From NCBI RefSeq assembly GCF_000282635.1, contig NZ_AKIW01000053.1, positions 62,001 through 126,000 on the forward strand: DNA of 64,000 nucleotides. The letters run 5' to 3'. How positions within the stretch are numbered: the stretch's first letter is position 1; each line of letters begins with the position of its first letter. Position numbers and translations under genes: made by a program. Below the pieces are notes generated by a model, which searched no databases, was not told the origin of the DNA, and saw only the letters and a list, made by a program, of their open reading frames with translations. This DNA is from Variovorax sp. CF313. Lineage in GTDB: Bacteria; Pseudomonadota; Gammaproteobacteria; Burkholderiales; Burkholderiaceae_C. This document shows positions 9,267 through 18,035 of this stretch, one piece after another.

Positions 9267-10070
9267 ATGTCGCAGACGTTCAGCAACAAGTGCGTGGTGG
9301 TTCACGGTGGCAGCGGTGCCATCGGCGGCGCGGTGGCCCGCGCCTTCGCACGTGAAGGCGCCAGGGTGTTCATCACCGGGCGAAACCGGGCCAGGCTCGA
9401 TGCGGCGGTGCGGGCCATCGAGGCCGAGGGCGGGCGCGCCGAGGCCGCCATGGTCGATGCGCTCGACGAGCAGGCCATGATCCGCCACGCCGCCGAGGTG
9501 GCCGAAAGCGCAGGCGGCATCGACATCGCGCTCAACGCCATCGGCGTGACGCACGTGCAGGGCACACCCCTGTCGGCGCTGGCGCTGGAAGACTTCTTCC
9601 TGCCCGTGCAGGCCTACACCCGCGGCTGCTTTCTCACGGCCAAAGCCGTGGCGCCGCACATGGCGAAGCGCGGCGGGGGCGTGGTTCTTTCGGTGTCCAC
9701 GCCGGCCTCGCGCCTGCCGGGGCCGGGCTACCTGGGCCACGCGGTGGCCTGCGCGGGCGTGGAGGCGCTTTCGCGCCACATGGCGGGCGAGCTGGCGGCC
9801 TTCAACATCCGCACCGTGTGCATCCGCTCGCACGCCATTCCCGAGGCGGTGACGGCAGGCTCGCACGCCCGCGAGGTGTTCCGCCCGGCCGCCGAGAGCA
9901 TGGGGCTCACGGTGGAACAGATGCTCGCGGCCAAGCCGCCCGGCCTGCTGGTGCAGCGTCTGCCCTCGCTCGACCAGATGGCGGCCGCCGCACTGTTCGC
10001 GGCCTCCGAAGGTGCGGGCGCGATGACGGGCGCTGTGCTGAACCTGAGCGGGGGTGTCACGCTGGACTAA
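9267..10070 (+). CDS. SDR-family protein with altered catalytic residues
   Basis: A 267-residue Rossmann-fold protein of the short-chain dehydrogenase/reductase family. The start at 9267 is preceded by a good ribosome site (GAGGAGAAGCG). The nucleotide motif reads HGGSGAIG at 13-20, where classical members have TGxxxGIG. Aligning the helix VEALSRHMAGEL with classical SDRs puts His158 and Cys162 where the catalytic Tyr and Lys of YxxxK belong. It may bind cofactor or substrate without classical reductase chemistry, or use a divergent mechanism. The family assignment is firm; the substrate is unknown. Confidence 0.8.
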   Translation: MSQTFSNKCVVVHGGSGAIGGAVARAFAREGARVFITGRNRARLDAAVRAIEAEGGRAEAAMVDALDEQAMIRHAAEVAESAGGIDIALNAIGVTHVQGTPLSALALEDFFLPVQAYTRGCFLTAKAVAPHMAKRGGGVVLSVSTPASRLPGPGYLGHAVACAGVEALSRHMAGELAAFNIRTVCIRSHAIPEAVTAGSHAREVFRPAAESMGLTVEQMLAAKPPGLLVQRLPSLDQMAAAALFAASEGAGAMTGAVLNLSGGVTLD

Positions 10071-10132
10071 GGTGTGGTCAGGGCGGGCTCCCTAGAATCG
10101 CCCGGGTCATTCCCGAACCTCGCCGATTCCGC

Positions 10133-10729
10133 ATGCAGCCTGAATTTCCGTCAGCGCCCGCGCTGGCCGACGCACTGATCGTCGACCCGTTCTATCTCGC
10201 GATCTCCGTCGATTTCGAGCACGACATGCCGCAGCGCAAGGCGGTGCTCGCCAACTACTTCGCCTACTCGCTGGGCGAGGCCGCGCGCACTGGCCGCTAC
10301 CTCGCCGCCGAAGACGCCCGGCTCGGGGCGGCGGCCTGGCTGCTGCCTCGCGCCGATGCGATCGATGCGGCCGAGTCGGCGGCGAAGAGCGACTACCTCG
10401 CCAGCGCGCTGGGCGCGCGGGGCCTCGGCAACTACCGCCGCATCGTCGATTTCATGGCCGCGCGCTCGCCGGACATGGCGCCGGCGCATGCCTGGTACCT
10501 GTCGATCCTCGGCATCTCGCCCGATGCACAGGGGCGCGGGCTGGGCGCAAAGCTGCTGGCGCCTACGCTGGCCGAGGCCGACGCGGCGGGCGTGCCCTGC
10601 TTCCTGGAAACCTTCACGCCGCGTAGCGTGGCCTTCTACGAGCGGCTGGGCTTCCGCGGCGAGGCGGAGCACCTGGAGCCGGTCACGAATTCGACTTACC
10701 TGATCATGTGCAGACCTACCCGACAATAG
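10133..10729 (+). CDS. GNAT-family N-acetyltransferase
   Basis: A 198-residue acetyltransferase. The acetyl-CoA pyrophosphate-binding motif A is visible as GISPDAQGRGLGAKLL in the second half (Q-x-x-G-x-G), followed by FLETFTPRSVAFYERLGF, a typical motif B. The N-terminal region is long for a plain GNAT and is probably the substrate lobe. It starts 62 bases after the SDR and may be read with it. The substrate cannot be predicted. Confidence 0.85.
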   Translation: MQPEFPSAPALADALIVDPFYLAISVDFEHDMPQRKAVLANYFAYSLGEAARTGRYLAAEDARLGAAAWLLPRADAIDAAESAAKSDYLASALGARGLGNYRRIVDFMAARSPDMAPAHAWYLSILGISPDAQGRGLGAKLLAPTLAEADAAGVPCFLETFTPRSVAFYERLGFRGEAEHLEPVTNSTYLIMCRPTRQ

Positions 10730-10801
10730 TTGGCAGCAAGTCTGGAAAAATAAGCAAATACCTTGCGCCCGGCTCGCCGGCCTGGCCGAAGAATCCGCCG
10801 C

Positions 10802-11506
10802 ATGCCCCCCTTTCCGACCGAAGACGCCGAACCCGTTTCGCTGAGCCCCACGCTGATCGTCGAGGACGAGCCGGCCATGCAGGAGCGTCTGCGCTACGTG
10901 CTGTCCACCCTCGGCTGCGACGAGAACCGCATTTCGGTGACCGACAGCGTCGCCGGCGCCCGGCAACTGCTCGACAAACAGGGCTACGGCGTGGTGCTGG
11001 TGGACATCGGCCTGCCCGACGGCAGCGGGGTCGAGCTCATCGGCTGGCTGCAGGCGCACCACCCGGGCGTTCCGGCGGTGGTGATCTCGGCCTGGCGCAC
11101 GGAGGAAATCATCTTCGCAGCCCTGCGCGCAGGCGCCATCGGCTACCTGCTCAAGGAGCGTGACGACATCGAGCTGGGCATCGCGCTGCGCAGCATCGAA
11201 CAGGGCGGCGCGCCCATCGACCCGAGCATCGCCCGCCACATCCTCGCCTGGCTGGCGACACACCAGCCGCCGCCGGCCGAAGCGGCGGTGCAGGCCTCCG
11301 GCAAAGCACCGGCCGCGCTCACGCCCCGGGAGCGCAAGATACTGGAGCTCGTCTCGCAAGGCCTGAGCAACCGCGACATGGCCGAATCACTGTCGATCTC
11401 CAGGCTGACCGTGGAATGCCACACCAAGAACATCTACCGCAAGCTGGCCGTCAGCTCGCGCACCGAAGCCGTCTTCGAGGGCCGGCGGCACGGCTTGCTG
11501 CGCTGA
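10802..11506 (+). CDS. NarL/LuxR-family response regulator
   Basis: A 234-residue two-component regulator. The receiver domain covers about 15-135, with acidic residues in IVEDEPAM, phospho-acceptor Asp68 in LVDIGLPDGSG and a Lys near GYLLKERDD. The GerE/LuxR helix-turn-helix is C-terminal (LTPRERKILELVSQGLSNRD, then SRLTVECHTKNIYRKL). The start MPPFPTED at 10802 is preferred over an upstream ATG at 10763. It lies just 3-prime of the trimeric adhesin gene, convergent to it, and the matching NarL-type kinase gene lies on the adhesin's other side, so the three probably form one unit. Confidence 0.92.
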   Translation: MPPFPTEDAEPVSLSPTLIVEDEPAMQERLRYVLSTLGCDENRISVTDSVAGARQLLDKQGYGVVLVDIGLPDGSGVELIGWLQAHHPGVPAVVISAWRTEEIIFAALRAGAIGYLLKERDDIELGIALRSIEQGGAPIDPSIARHILAWLATHQPPPAEAAVQASGKAPAALTPRERKILELVSQGLSNRDMAESLSISRLTVECHTKNIYRKLAVSSRTEAVFEGRRHGLLR

Positions 11507-11537
11507 CCTGACCCGCGCCGGCCTTCTTCCCTGCCCT

Positions 11538-13514
11538 TCACCATGCATAGCCCGCCTGAACGCGGGCGGCAATTCGGTTGCTGCTGCCGCTGCTGGTGGC
11601 CGTGGACACACCCAGCCCCAGGTTCAGGTTGTCGTTGACCTGGTAGCCGAAAGCGAAGCCGATGGCGGATGCGCCGGCGTAGTTGCCCGCGGCGGCCCCC
11701 ATCCACTTCCTGCCTGCCGCAAGCGTCGGCATGGAGGGCATGGCGAGCGCCGCTGCAATGCCCTTTGCGGCAAAGGCATTCGCCTGGCTGGTCGCGCTGC
11801 TCACCGCCTGCTGCATCTGGTTGACGTTGACGGCGTCGGTGCCTAGCACGCCGGGCGCAACATTCGCAATGCCGCGCAACTGCCCGGTGGCCGCGTTGCC
11901 CACCGACACGGTGTTGTCGCGATCGGCCACCGAGCCCTGGCCCAGCGCGACCGCATTGCTGCCCGAAGCCAGCGTGTTGGCCCCGACCGCCACGGCGTTG
12001 TTGCCGGTGGCCACCGCGTTGTTGCCTACGGCGGTGGTGGGATCGGCCAGCGCCCTGGCGCCTGCACCGATGGCGACCGAGCCGGCATGGCGGGCCTCGG
12101 CGCCGCTGCCGACGGCGGTGGTGCTGTCCCCGTTGGCCGTGGCATTGGTGCCCATCGCCGTGGCGCCCGCACCGGTGGCCTTGCTGCCCGTGCCGCAGGT
12201 CACGCTGCCTCCGCTGAAGCTGCACAGGCCGTTGGCGAAGGCCTGATTCATGACGCTCTGCAATGCGGCCACCTGCTGCACCGTGAAGCTGTTGGAGGTC
12301 GCCACGGCGCCTTGCTCGGCCTGCTGGACCTGCCCGACGTTGGCGGCATCCGTCATGGCCGTGCCGGCGCGAACGTTGCTGAGCGTGGTTCCCGCGCCGC
12401 CGTTGGCATTCAGGCTGACGGTCGCGCCACCCGGACCGTACTGGACCGAGTTGTTCGCCACGCCCAAGGCAGTATTCGCCGTGCCCTGGGCCGCTGCTGC
12501 CGCAGCCTGGGCTCCGTTGGCCGTGGTCTGGGCCGTGCTCGCGTTGGCGAGCGCGGTGTTCGCCGTTCCTTGGGCAGCAACAGCCGCTGTCTGGGCTCCG
12601 TTCGCCATGGCCTGTGCCGTGCCTGCATTGGCAAGCGCGGTGTTCGCCGTGCCCTCGGCCACCGTCGCTGCGGCCAGGGCAAGCCCAGCCATGGCCGTTG
12701 CGCCGCTGGCGGTTGCCAGGGCGGTGTCGGCGGTCTCTCGCACCGAGTACAGCTGGCCGCCGTTGACCGCGTCGGTGCTCGTGGCGGTCACCGATCCCGC
12801 ACTGACGTTGACCAGGCCGCGCGTTTGGCCGGTGGACCCGAAGGAGACCGTATTGGCCGCCGTGGCAACGGAGTTCGCGCCAATGGCCACGCTGCCGCTC
12901 GCACCGCTTTCGACCCGACTGCCCGAGCCGATCGCCACACCGCCTGTCGCAAGCGCCGCCGCGCCCGAAGCGCCACCGTTCGCGCCGCCGATCGCCGTGC
13001 TGCCATTGCCGGACGCCACTGCGCCTTGGCTGGTGCCAGAGGCGCTCCCGATGGCGACCGCCGAGTTGCCCGTGGCCTGCGCGCCGCTGCCGCCGGCGCG
13101 GCCGGGGAAGCCGCAGCAACCGTCAACGCCGGCGCCGCCAGCGCCGACGGCAATGGCGCCGGAAGACGTGGCCTGCGCGCCGCTTCCCCCTGCCCCGCCC
13201 GTGCCGCCCGCGATACCTTGCCCCGCGGTTCCACCGCCCCCGATGGCCGTCGAACCATTCGCGGTCGCACTGGCGCCAACGCCGCCCGTTCCACCTATTC
13301 CGCCAGCAGTTCCGTTGCTGCCATCGCCACCCGCGCCGATCGCAGTGGAACCGTCTCCTGAGACCGTAGCCGCGGCGCCGCCGGCGCTCGACGACCAGCC
13401 GGGTTGGGCGGGGCCTGCGTTGCCCGCGCCACCGGCGGCATAGCCGGCGGCATGTGCGCTTCCCGCGAAAGACAAGGCAATCGCCAGCAGCTGCGCGTGG
13501 ATCCGGATGGACAT
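11538..13514 (-). CDS. trimeric autotransporter adhesin (YadA-like)
   Basis: A 658-residue secreted adhesin (type Vc). A signal peptide (1 to about 22, ending SAHA) is followed by a very Gly/Ala-rich segment and YadA-head-like motifs (GSTAIGG, GSVAIGA). A neck (STDAVNGGQLY) follows, then an Ala-rich stalk built from a 28-residue tandem repeat, a second head block, a second neck (GTDAVNVNQMQQ) and a C-terminal four-strand membrane anchor (AAGRKWMGAAAG to the end) finishing in AGYAW, the aromatic end expected for BamA recognition. Trimers pass their own passenger across the outer membrane and mediate adhesion. Its convergent neighbour is the LuxR-type regulator and its divergent neighbour the kinase. 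Confidence 0.92.
   Translation of the reverse strand: MSIRIHAQLLAIALSFAGSAHAAGYAAGGAGNAGPAQPGWSSSAGGAAATVSGDGSTAIGAGGDGSNGTAGGIGGTGGVGASATANGSTAIGGGGTAGQGIAGGTGGAGGSGAQATSSGAIAVGAGGAGVDGCCGFPGRAGGSGAQATGNSAVAIGSASGTSQGAVASGNGSTAIGGANGGASGAAALATGGVAIGSGSRVESGASGSVAIGANSVATAANTVSFGSTGQTRGLVNVSAGSVTATSTDAVNGGQLYSVRETADTALATASGATAMAGLALAAATVAEGTANTALANAGTAQAMANGAQTAAVAAQGTANTALANASTAQTTANGAQAAAAAAQGTANTALGVANNSVQYGPGGATVSLNANGGAGTTLSNVRAGTAMTDAANVGQVQQAEQGAVATSNSFTVQQVAALQSVMNQAFANGLCSFSGGSVTCGTGSKATGAGATAMGTNATANGDSTTAVGSGAEARHAGSVAIGAGARALADPTTAVGNNAVATGNNAVAVGANTLASGSNAVALGQGSVADRDNTVSVGNAATGQLRGIANVAPGVLGTDAVNVNQMQQAVSSATSQANAFAAKGIAAALAMPSMPTLAAGRKWMGAAAGNYAGASAIGFAFGYQVNDNLNLGLGVSTATSSGSSNRIAARVQAGYAW
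12473..12724 (-). repeat. 84-bp tandem repeat encoding the adhesin stalk
   Basis: The marker TRTTCGCC recurs at 12473, 12557 and 12641, an exact 84-base period. In protein this is a 28-residue unit beginning TANTALANA and ending in AAQG or VAEG. Two close copies and one diverged copy can be followed, plus a partial start of a fourth. Copy-number change would shift stalk length in whole units without breaking frame. Confidence 0.8.
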
Positions 13515-13601
13515 CGACTTCTCCCTCCATGAACAACCAAGACAAAACATGGCAAAGTGTGTCTTTTCGTTTTCATCGAGGCCATCCCCGAGAACTGGTA
13601 A

Positions 13602-15506
13602 ATGAAGGATCTGGATCGGATGAGGAGCCGGCAGCCCGCATCGCCCGCACAGGCATTGCTTGCCGCGTTGATGGGCGCCCTTCTTTTCTTCCTCCTTGTT
13701 TCCATCCCTGCGAGGACGCTCGCGCAGCAGCCCCCACCTCCCGACCTCCGCGTCGAAGCGGTGCGAGGCACGGGCTGGAACGAGACCAGCCCGCCGACCG
13801 ACGGATGGACGCGCGTCACGCTGCCCGACAGCTGGGCCGAACGCTGGCCCGGCTTCGACGGCGTGGTCTGGTACCGGCTGACCTGGGACCAGCCCGCGCA
13901 GACCAACGAAACGGGCCTGCTGCTGCACTACCTCAACATGGCCGGCGAGGTTTCGCTCAACGGCACGCCGATTTCGCGCGACCAGAACCTGGTCGAACCG
14001 CTGACCCGCGCCTGGAACATGCCGCGCTACTGGCTGCTGGCGCCGCCGCTGCTGAAGCCGGGCGCCACCAACATGCTGACGGTCCGCGTCTCGGGCCTGT
14101 CTGCCTACCAGGCCGGCCTGGGCCCGGTCAGTCTCGGCAGGCCCGCCGCCGTGCAGGCGACCTACGAGCGGGAGCGGTTCGTGCGCCGCGACCTGCAGGT
14201 GCTGGGCCTCGCGGTCAGCGCGGCGGTCTCAGGGTTCTTCGCCGCGCTGTGGCTGCTGCGGCGGCGCGAGGCGGCCTACGGATGGTTCGCGCTGATGTCG
14301 GTGCTGTGGCTGCTGTTCGGCTACAACCAGATCGCCACCAGTCCCTGGCCGTTTGCCTCCAACCACGGGTGGCAGGCGCTCAACACTTCGCTGCTTCTGG
14401 TTTTCGGCGTGTCCTACATCGTCTTTGCGCTGCGCTTCTGCGCATCGCGCATGCCGCGCCTTGAAGCGGCGGCACTGTTGGTCGCGCTGGCCGGCGTGCT
14501 CGACCTGTGGCTGGCGAGCGGCCTGGACCTGCCGGTTCACCGCGCCATCTGGACGCTGGTGGGTGGCCTCACGGTCATTGCGGTGAACAGCGCATCGATC
14601 GTGCACGCCCTGCGGCACCGCGCGAGCCCGATGCGTTCGCTCGCGCCCTTCATGGCCGTGTCGGCGGCAACGGCAATGCACGACCTGCTGGTGTTCATGC
14701 AGGTGATCCACAGCAACATCTACTACACGACCATGTCGTCGTACGTGCTGCTGCTGGGCATGGCGCTGACGCAGGCCGGGCGCTTCGTGAGCAGCCTGAA
14801 GCGCATCGAGAACTTCAACACCGAGCTCATCGAAGAGGTGAACACCGCCAAGGCCGAACTGGCCGCCACGCTCGCGCAGCAGCATGCACTGGAGCTGGCG
14901 CATGCGCGCATCGGCGAGCGGGTGAACCTCGCGAGCGACCTGCACGACGGGCTGGGCGGCATGCTGGTCGGCAGCATCGCGACGCTGGAACGCAGGCCCG
15001 AAGAGCTTTCCGCGCCCGCACTGCTCGCGATGCTCAAGAGCCTGCGCGACGACCTGCGGCTGATCATCGAGGCCGCGGGCCAGCACGACGGGGCGCGTGC
15101 ATTCGGCGAGCTGCTCGCGCCCTTGCGCCATCGCACCTCGCAGCTGCTCGACGCGAACGGCATCGACTGCCGCTGGCAGGTATCGAACATCGAGACGCTC
15201 GAGCTGCCGCCGTCACAGAGCCTCGACCTGCTGCGCTTCCTGCAGGAAGCGCTGACGAACGCGCTCAAGCACAGCGCAGGCCGGCACGTGGACGTGGCCG
15301 TGACCCGCACCGGCGCGGGTCTGCAGCTCAGCGTGCGCGACGACGGCCGCGGCTTCGTGGTCGATGGCGCCGACAAGGGCGCGGGTGCCGGACTGCGCAG
15401 CCTGCGCGCCCGGGCGCGGCGCCTCGGGGCCGAACTGCGGCTGCAGTCGCGCCCGGGCGAGACGCGGCTGACGCTTCAGGTGCCGCTGGCGGCAAAGGCA
15501 AGCTGA
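13602..15506 (+). CDS. membrane sensor histidine kinase, NarL-type, with periplasmic jelly-roll-like domain
   Basis: A 634-residue kinase. It has an N-terminal hydrophobic segment (about 15-40), then a periplasmic domain (about 45-190) whose pattern GWTRVTLPDSW, VVWYRLTW and AGEVSLNGTPI resembles the sugar-binding jelly roll of family 2 glycosidases. A bundle of about seven membrane helices follows (7TMR-DISM-like organisation), then HisKA_3 with phospho-acceptor His448 in LASDLHDGLGG, and a HATPase (FLQEALTNALKHS, DDGRGF). HisKA_3 kinases pair with LuxR-type regulators such as the one at 10802. It is divergent from the adhesin by 87 bases. Confidence 0.92.
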   Translation: MKDLDRMRSRQPASPAQALLAALMGALLFFLLVSIPARTLAQQPPPPDLRVEAVRGTGWNETSPPTDGWTRVTLPDSWAERWPGFDGVVWYRLTWDQPAQTNETGLLLHYLNMAGEVSLNGTPISRDQNLVEPLTRAWNMPRYWLLAPPLLKPGATNMLTVRVSGLSAYQAGLGPVSLGRPAAVQATYERERFVRRDLQVLGLAVSAAVSGFFAALWLLRRREAAYGWFALMSVLWLLFGYNQIATSPWPFASNHGWQALNTSLLLVFGVSYIVFALRFCASRMPRLEAAALLVALAGVLDLWLASGLDLPVHRAIWTLVGGLTVIAVNSASIVHALRHRASPMRSLAPFMAVSAATAMHDLLVFMQVIHSNIYYTTMSSYVLLLGMALTQAGRFVSSLKRIENFNTELIEEVNTAKAELAATLAQQHALELAHARIGERVNLASDLHDGLGGMLVGSIATLERRPEELSAPALLAMLKSLRDDLRLIIEAAGQHDGARAFGELLAPLRHRTSQLLDANGIDCRWQVSNIETLELPPSQSLDLLRFLQEALTNALKHSAGRHVDVAVTRTGAGLQLSVRDDGRGFVVDGADKGAGAGLRSLRARARRLGAELRLQSRPGETRLTLQVPLAAKAS

Positions 15507-15519
15507 GCGCCGCGCAAAG

Positions 15520-16344
15520 TTACTCCGCCCAGACCACCGCTCCGCTCCACGCGGTGGCCAGCACCACGATGCCGAAGGCGATGCGGTACCAGGCGAACGG
15601 AATGAAGTTGTGGGTGCTGATGTACTTCAGCAGCCAGCGCACGCACAACCATGCGCTGATGAACGAGAACACCAGCCCCACCGCGAACAGCGGGAGGTCG
15701 GCCACCGACAGCAGCGCGCGCTCCTTGTAGAGGCTGTACACGCCGGCGCCGATCAGCGTGGGAATGGCCAGGAAGAACGAGAAATCGGTCGCCGCCTGCC
15801 GCGACAGCCCCAGCAGCATGCCGCCGATGATGGTCGAGCCGCTGCGGCTGGTGCCGGGGATCATCGCGAAGCATTGCACCAGGCCGACCTTGAGTGCGTC
15901 CCAGGGCGACATGTCGTCGACATGCTCCACGCGCACCGAACCCGGCGGCCGCTTCTCGGCCCAGAGGATGATGAAGCCGCCGATGATGAAGGTGCTCGCC
16001 ACCACGGTCGGGATGAACAGGTGCGCCTTGATGGCCTTGCCGAACAGCAGGCCCAGCACCACCGCGGGCAGGAAGCCGATGAAGATGTTCAGCGCCAGGC
16101 GCTGCGCCTTCGGCTGCCGGGGCAGCGCGACGACGGTCGACTTGATCTTGTGCCAGTAGACCAGGATCACCGCGAAGATCGCGCCGGTCTGGATGGCGAT
16201 GTCGAAGACCTTGGCCTTGTCGTCGTCGAAACCGAGCAGCGAGCCCGCAAGAATCAGGTGGCCGGTCGACGAGATCGGCAGGAATTCGGTCAGCCCTTCG
16301 ACGATGCCCATCACGGCGGCCTTGACCAGCAAAACAATGTCCAC
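15520..16344 (-). CDS. uppP: undecaprenyl-diphosphatase UppP (BacA)
   Basis: Inner-membrane phosphatase that recycles undecaprenyl pyrophosphate to the monophosphate for peptidoglycan and O-antigen synthesis; it also gives bacitracin resistance. The 274 residues include the family motif [15 protein letters not shown] at about 17-31, the second motif region [10 protein letters not shown] and about eight membrane helices. There are two in-frame GTG codons, at 16350 and 16344. The ribosome site AAAGGAG runs into the first, so 16344 ([13 protein letters not shown], correct spacing and usual family start) is chosen. It is convergent with the kinase gene. Confidence 0.95.
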   Translation of the reverse strand: MDIVLLVKAAVMGIVEGLTEFLPISSTGHLILAGSLLGFDDDKAKVFDIAIQTGAIFAVILVYWHKIKSTVVALPRQPKAQRLALNIFIGFLPAVVLGLLFGKAIKAHLFIPTVVASTFIIGGFIILWAEKRPPGSVRVEHVDDMSPWDALKVGLVQCFAMIPGTSRSGSTIIGGMLLGLSRQAATDFSFFLAIPTLIGAGVYSLYKERALLSVADLPLFAVGLVFSFISAWLCVRWLLKYISTHNFIPFAWYRIAFGIVVLATAWSGAVVWAE

Positions 16345-16491
16345 GCGCACTCCTTTGAAGAGCGGCCATTATCGCGAGGGAGCAGTCAGGCGCCATTCAG
16401 GCTCCCCTGTTCGGGTGATGTTCAGACCCGGTGCGTTGGCACACAGTCGGTCATGTTCGGGCATGTGTGGCGCCCGAAGGAGCCTTGACCA

Positions 16492-17373
16492 ATGCGAACG
16501 TTCACGCCCAACAATGGGCTCGAAGAACACGCCTCGACCGCCGACGACCACGGCGAAGACCGCCGGAAGAACGCGCAGGATCTCGAGCGCGAGCAGCGCG
16601 CCTCGATGCGGCGGGTGGCCGAGGCCACCGGCGCATCGGCCAGCGAGCTGCAGCAGCTGATGCAGCGGCTGCTCGACATCGACCGCTCGGGCACGAGTGT
16701 CGGCATCGTGGCGCAGGGCCATATCGCGGCCGACCGCATGCAATCGGGCATGCCGGTGCTGGACCTCGGCGGCGGCAACATGGCCGAACAGCAGGTCGAC
16801 GCCATGCAGAGCATCGATTTCCGGCTGCTCGAAACGCTGGACCCGGCGCGCGACAAGAAGTGGTACGCCCGCTGGAAGTTCTGGAGCTTCATCCTCGGTG
16901 CGGCCGGCCCCGAGGCCGCGCTCACGCTGCAGGGCCTGGCGCTGCGCCCCACCGAGCCCGGCGATGCGCACGCCGACCTGGTGGCCAAGGCGCGCAAGGT
17001 GCTGGAAAGCTGGCGCCGCACCTCCGAGCCGCTGTTCTGGGCAGCCGTCGAGTGCTACGTGCGGCAGCAGTCGTTCTCGCTCGAAACGCAGGCCTACCTG
17101 ATGCACTGCATCGCCGCCGTGTTCGCGGGCACCCCGATGAAGCTGTCGAACGCGCAGAGCGAGCAGCTCGCGGGCGTGCTCATCGACACCTATTGCGATG
17201 CGTTGGGCACCTCGGCGTGCATGCCCTCGGCGGACATCTACCGGCGGCTGTCGCAAGGCCTGGACGCAACCGACCGCGAAACCGGCATCCCCCGCTACCT
17301 GGGGCGCAGCGACGCGGCGCAGATCGCGATGACGGTGCTGTTCTCGGTCATCGAAGGCTCGCGCTCACGCTGA
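16492..17373 (+). CDS. uncharacterised 293-residue protein
   Basis: I do not recognise a family. It has no signal peptide and no clear membrane helix. The N-terminal 60 residues are charged and polar (EDRRKNAQDLEREQR), followed by a helix-rich region with a hydrophobic KKWYARWKFWSFILGAAGPE at about 123-142 and a helical C-terminal half containing SFSLETQAYLMHCIAAVF. A ribosome site GAAGGAG lies 9 bases before the start. The last 9 bases overlap the 3-prime end of the convergent racemase-like gene. It is most likely a soluble helical cytoplasmic protein; codon use matches its neighbours, so it looks like a genuine gene. Confidence 0.7.
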   Translation: MRTFTPNNGLEEHASTADDHGEDRRKNAQDLEREQRASMRRVAEATGASASELQQLMQRLLDIDRSGTSVGIVAQGHIAADRMQSGMPVLDLGGGNMAEQQVDAMQSIDFRLLETLDPARDKKWYARWKFWSFILGAAGPEAALTLQGLALRPTEPGDAHADLVAKARKVLESWRRTSEPLFWAAVECYVRQQSFSLETQAYLMHCIAAVFAGTPMKLSNAQSEQLAGVLIDTYCDALGTSACMPSADIYRRLSQGLDATDRETGIPRYLGRSDAAQIAMTVLFSVIEGSRSR

Positions 17374-18021
17374 CCCGGGCCCGATGCGCCGGCGCAGTGC
17401 GCGCACTGCGCTGTCGACCGTAGTCAGCACCGGCAGGCCGCTGGCCGTTTCGCAGGCGGCGCGCGCCTGCGCCATGCTGAACTGGGCCAAGGCAATGCGC
17501 GTGCAGCCGCGCTTGCTCAGGGCCACGGCCTGCGCGGCGATCAGGGCGTCGTGCTGCTGCGTGTCGCCGGCATTCAATGCGTCGAGCGCGCCTTCGGCCA
17601 GCGCGGGTTCGATTGCCGTACCCCGCGGAAACTCGGGCGGCATGGAGGCCAGCGTCGGCGCGAAGGTGGCGATCAGCCCGAGCCGCCCCTGCCCTTGCGC
17701 CACCTCGTCGATCATGGCCTCGTTGGGCTTGAGCACCGGAATGCCCGCATGGCGCCGCGCCACCGCCTCGATGCACGGCCCGAAGGCCGAGCAGGTGAAG
17801 AGAATGCCCTGCGCGCCCGTGTCGACCGCGTACTGCGCGAGCCGCTGGAAGCGCTCGTGCATGGCGCCGTCGAGCCCCTTGCTGCCGTTGCGCGCGAGGT
17901 CGGCCGACAGGCTGTCGTCGAGCAGGTTCATGCGCCGAGCCTCGGGCCAGTCGCGCGCGAAGGCGTCGTTGATGGGCGCGACCGAATGCGACAGGGCGTG
18001 GATCAGGGCAATGCGAGTCAT
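17365..18021 (-). CDS. aspartate/glutamate racemase-family protein
   Basis: A 218-residue member of the Asp/Glu/hydantoin racemase superfamily. The two catalytic-type cysteines are present: Cys77 in ILFTCSAFGP and Cys173 in SKRGCTRIA, framing two Rossmann-like lobes. Cofactor-independent racemases and maleate isomerases in this family use such a Cys pair. It is the last gene of a leftward run, 14 bases after the solute-binding protein, which follows the aminotransferase; this suggests amino-acid or related nitrogen-compound catabolism. The exact substrate is unknown. Confidence 0.8.
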   Translation of the reverse strand: MTRIALIHALSHSVAPINDAFARDWPEARRMNLLDDSLSADLARNGSKGLDGAMHERFQRLAQYAVDTGAQGILFTCSAFGPCIEAVARRHAGIPVLKPNEAMIDEVAQGQGRLGLIATFAPTLASMPPEFPRGTAIEPALAEGALDALNAGDTQQHDALIAAQAVALSKRGCTRIALAQFSMAQARAACETASGLPVLTTVDSAVRALRRRIGPGSA

Positions 18022-18035
18022 GGGGTCACGGGGGT

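Noticed and set aside
16434..16452. TTGGCAC element upstream of the unknown 293-residue protein, considered as a sigma54 -24 box
   Set aside because: No TTGC at the required spacing for the -12 element.
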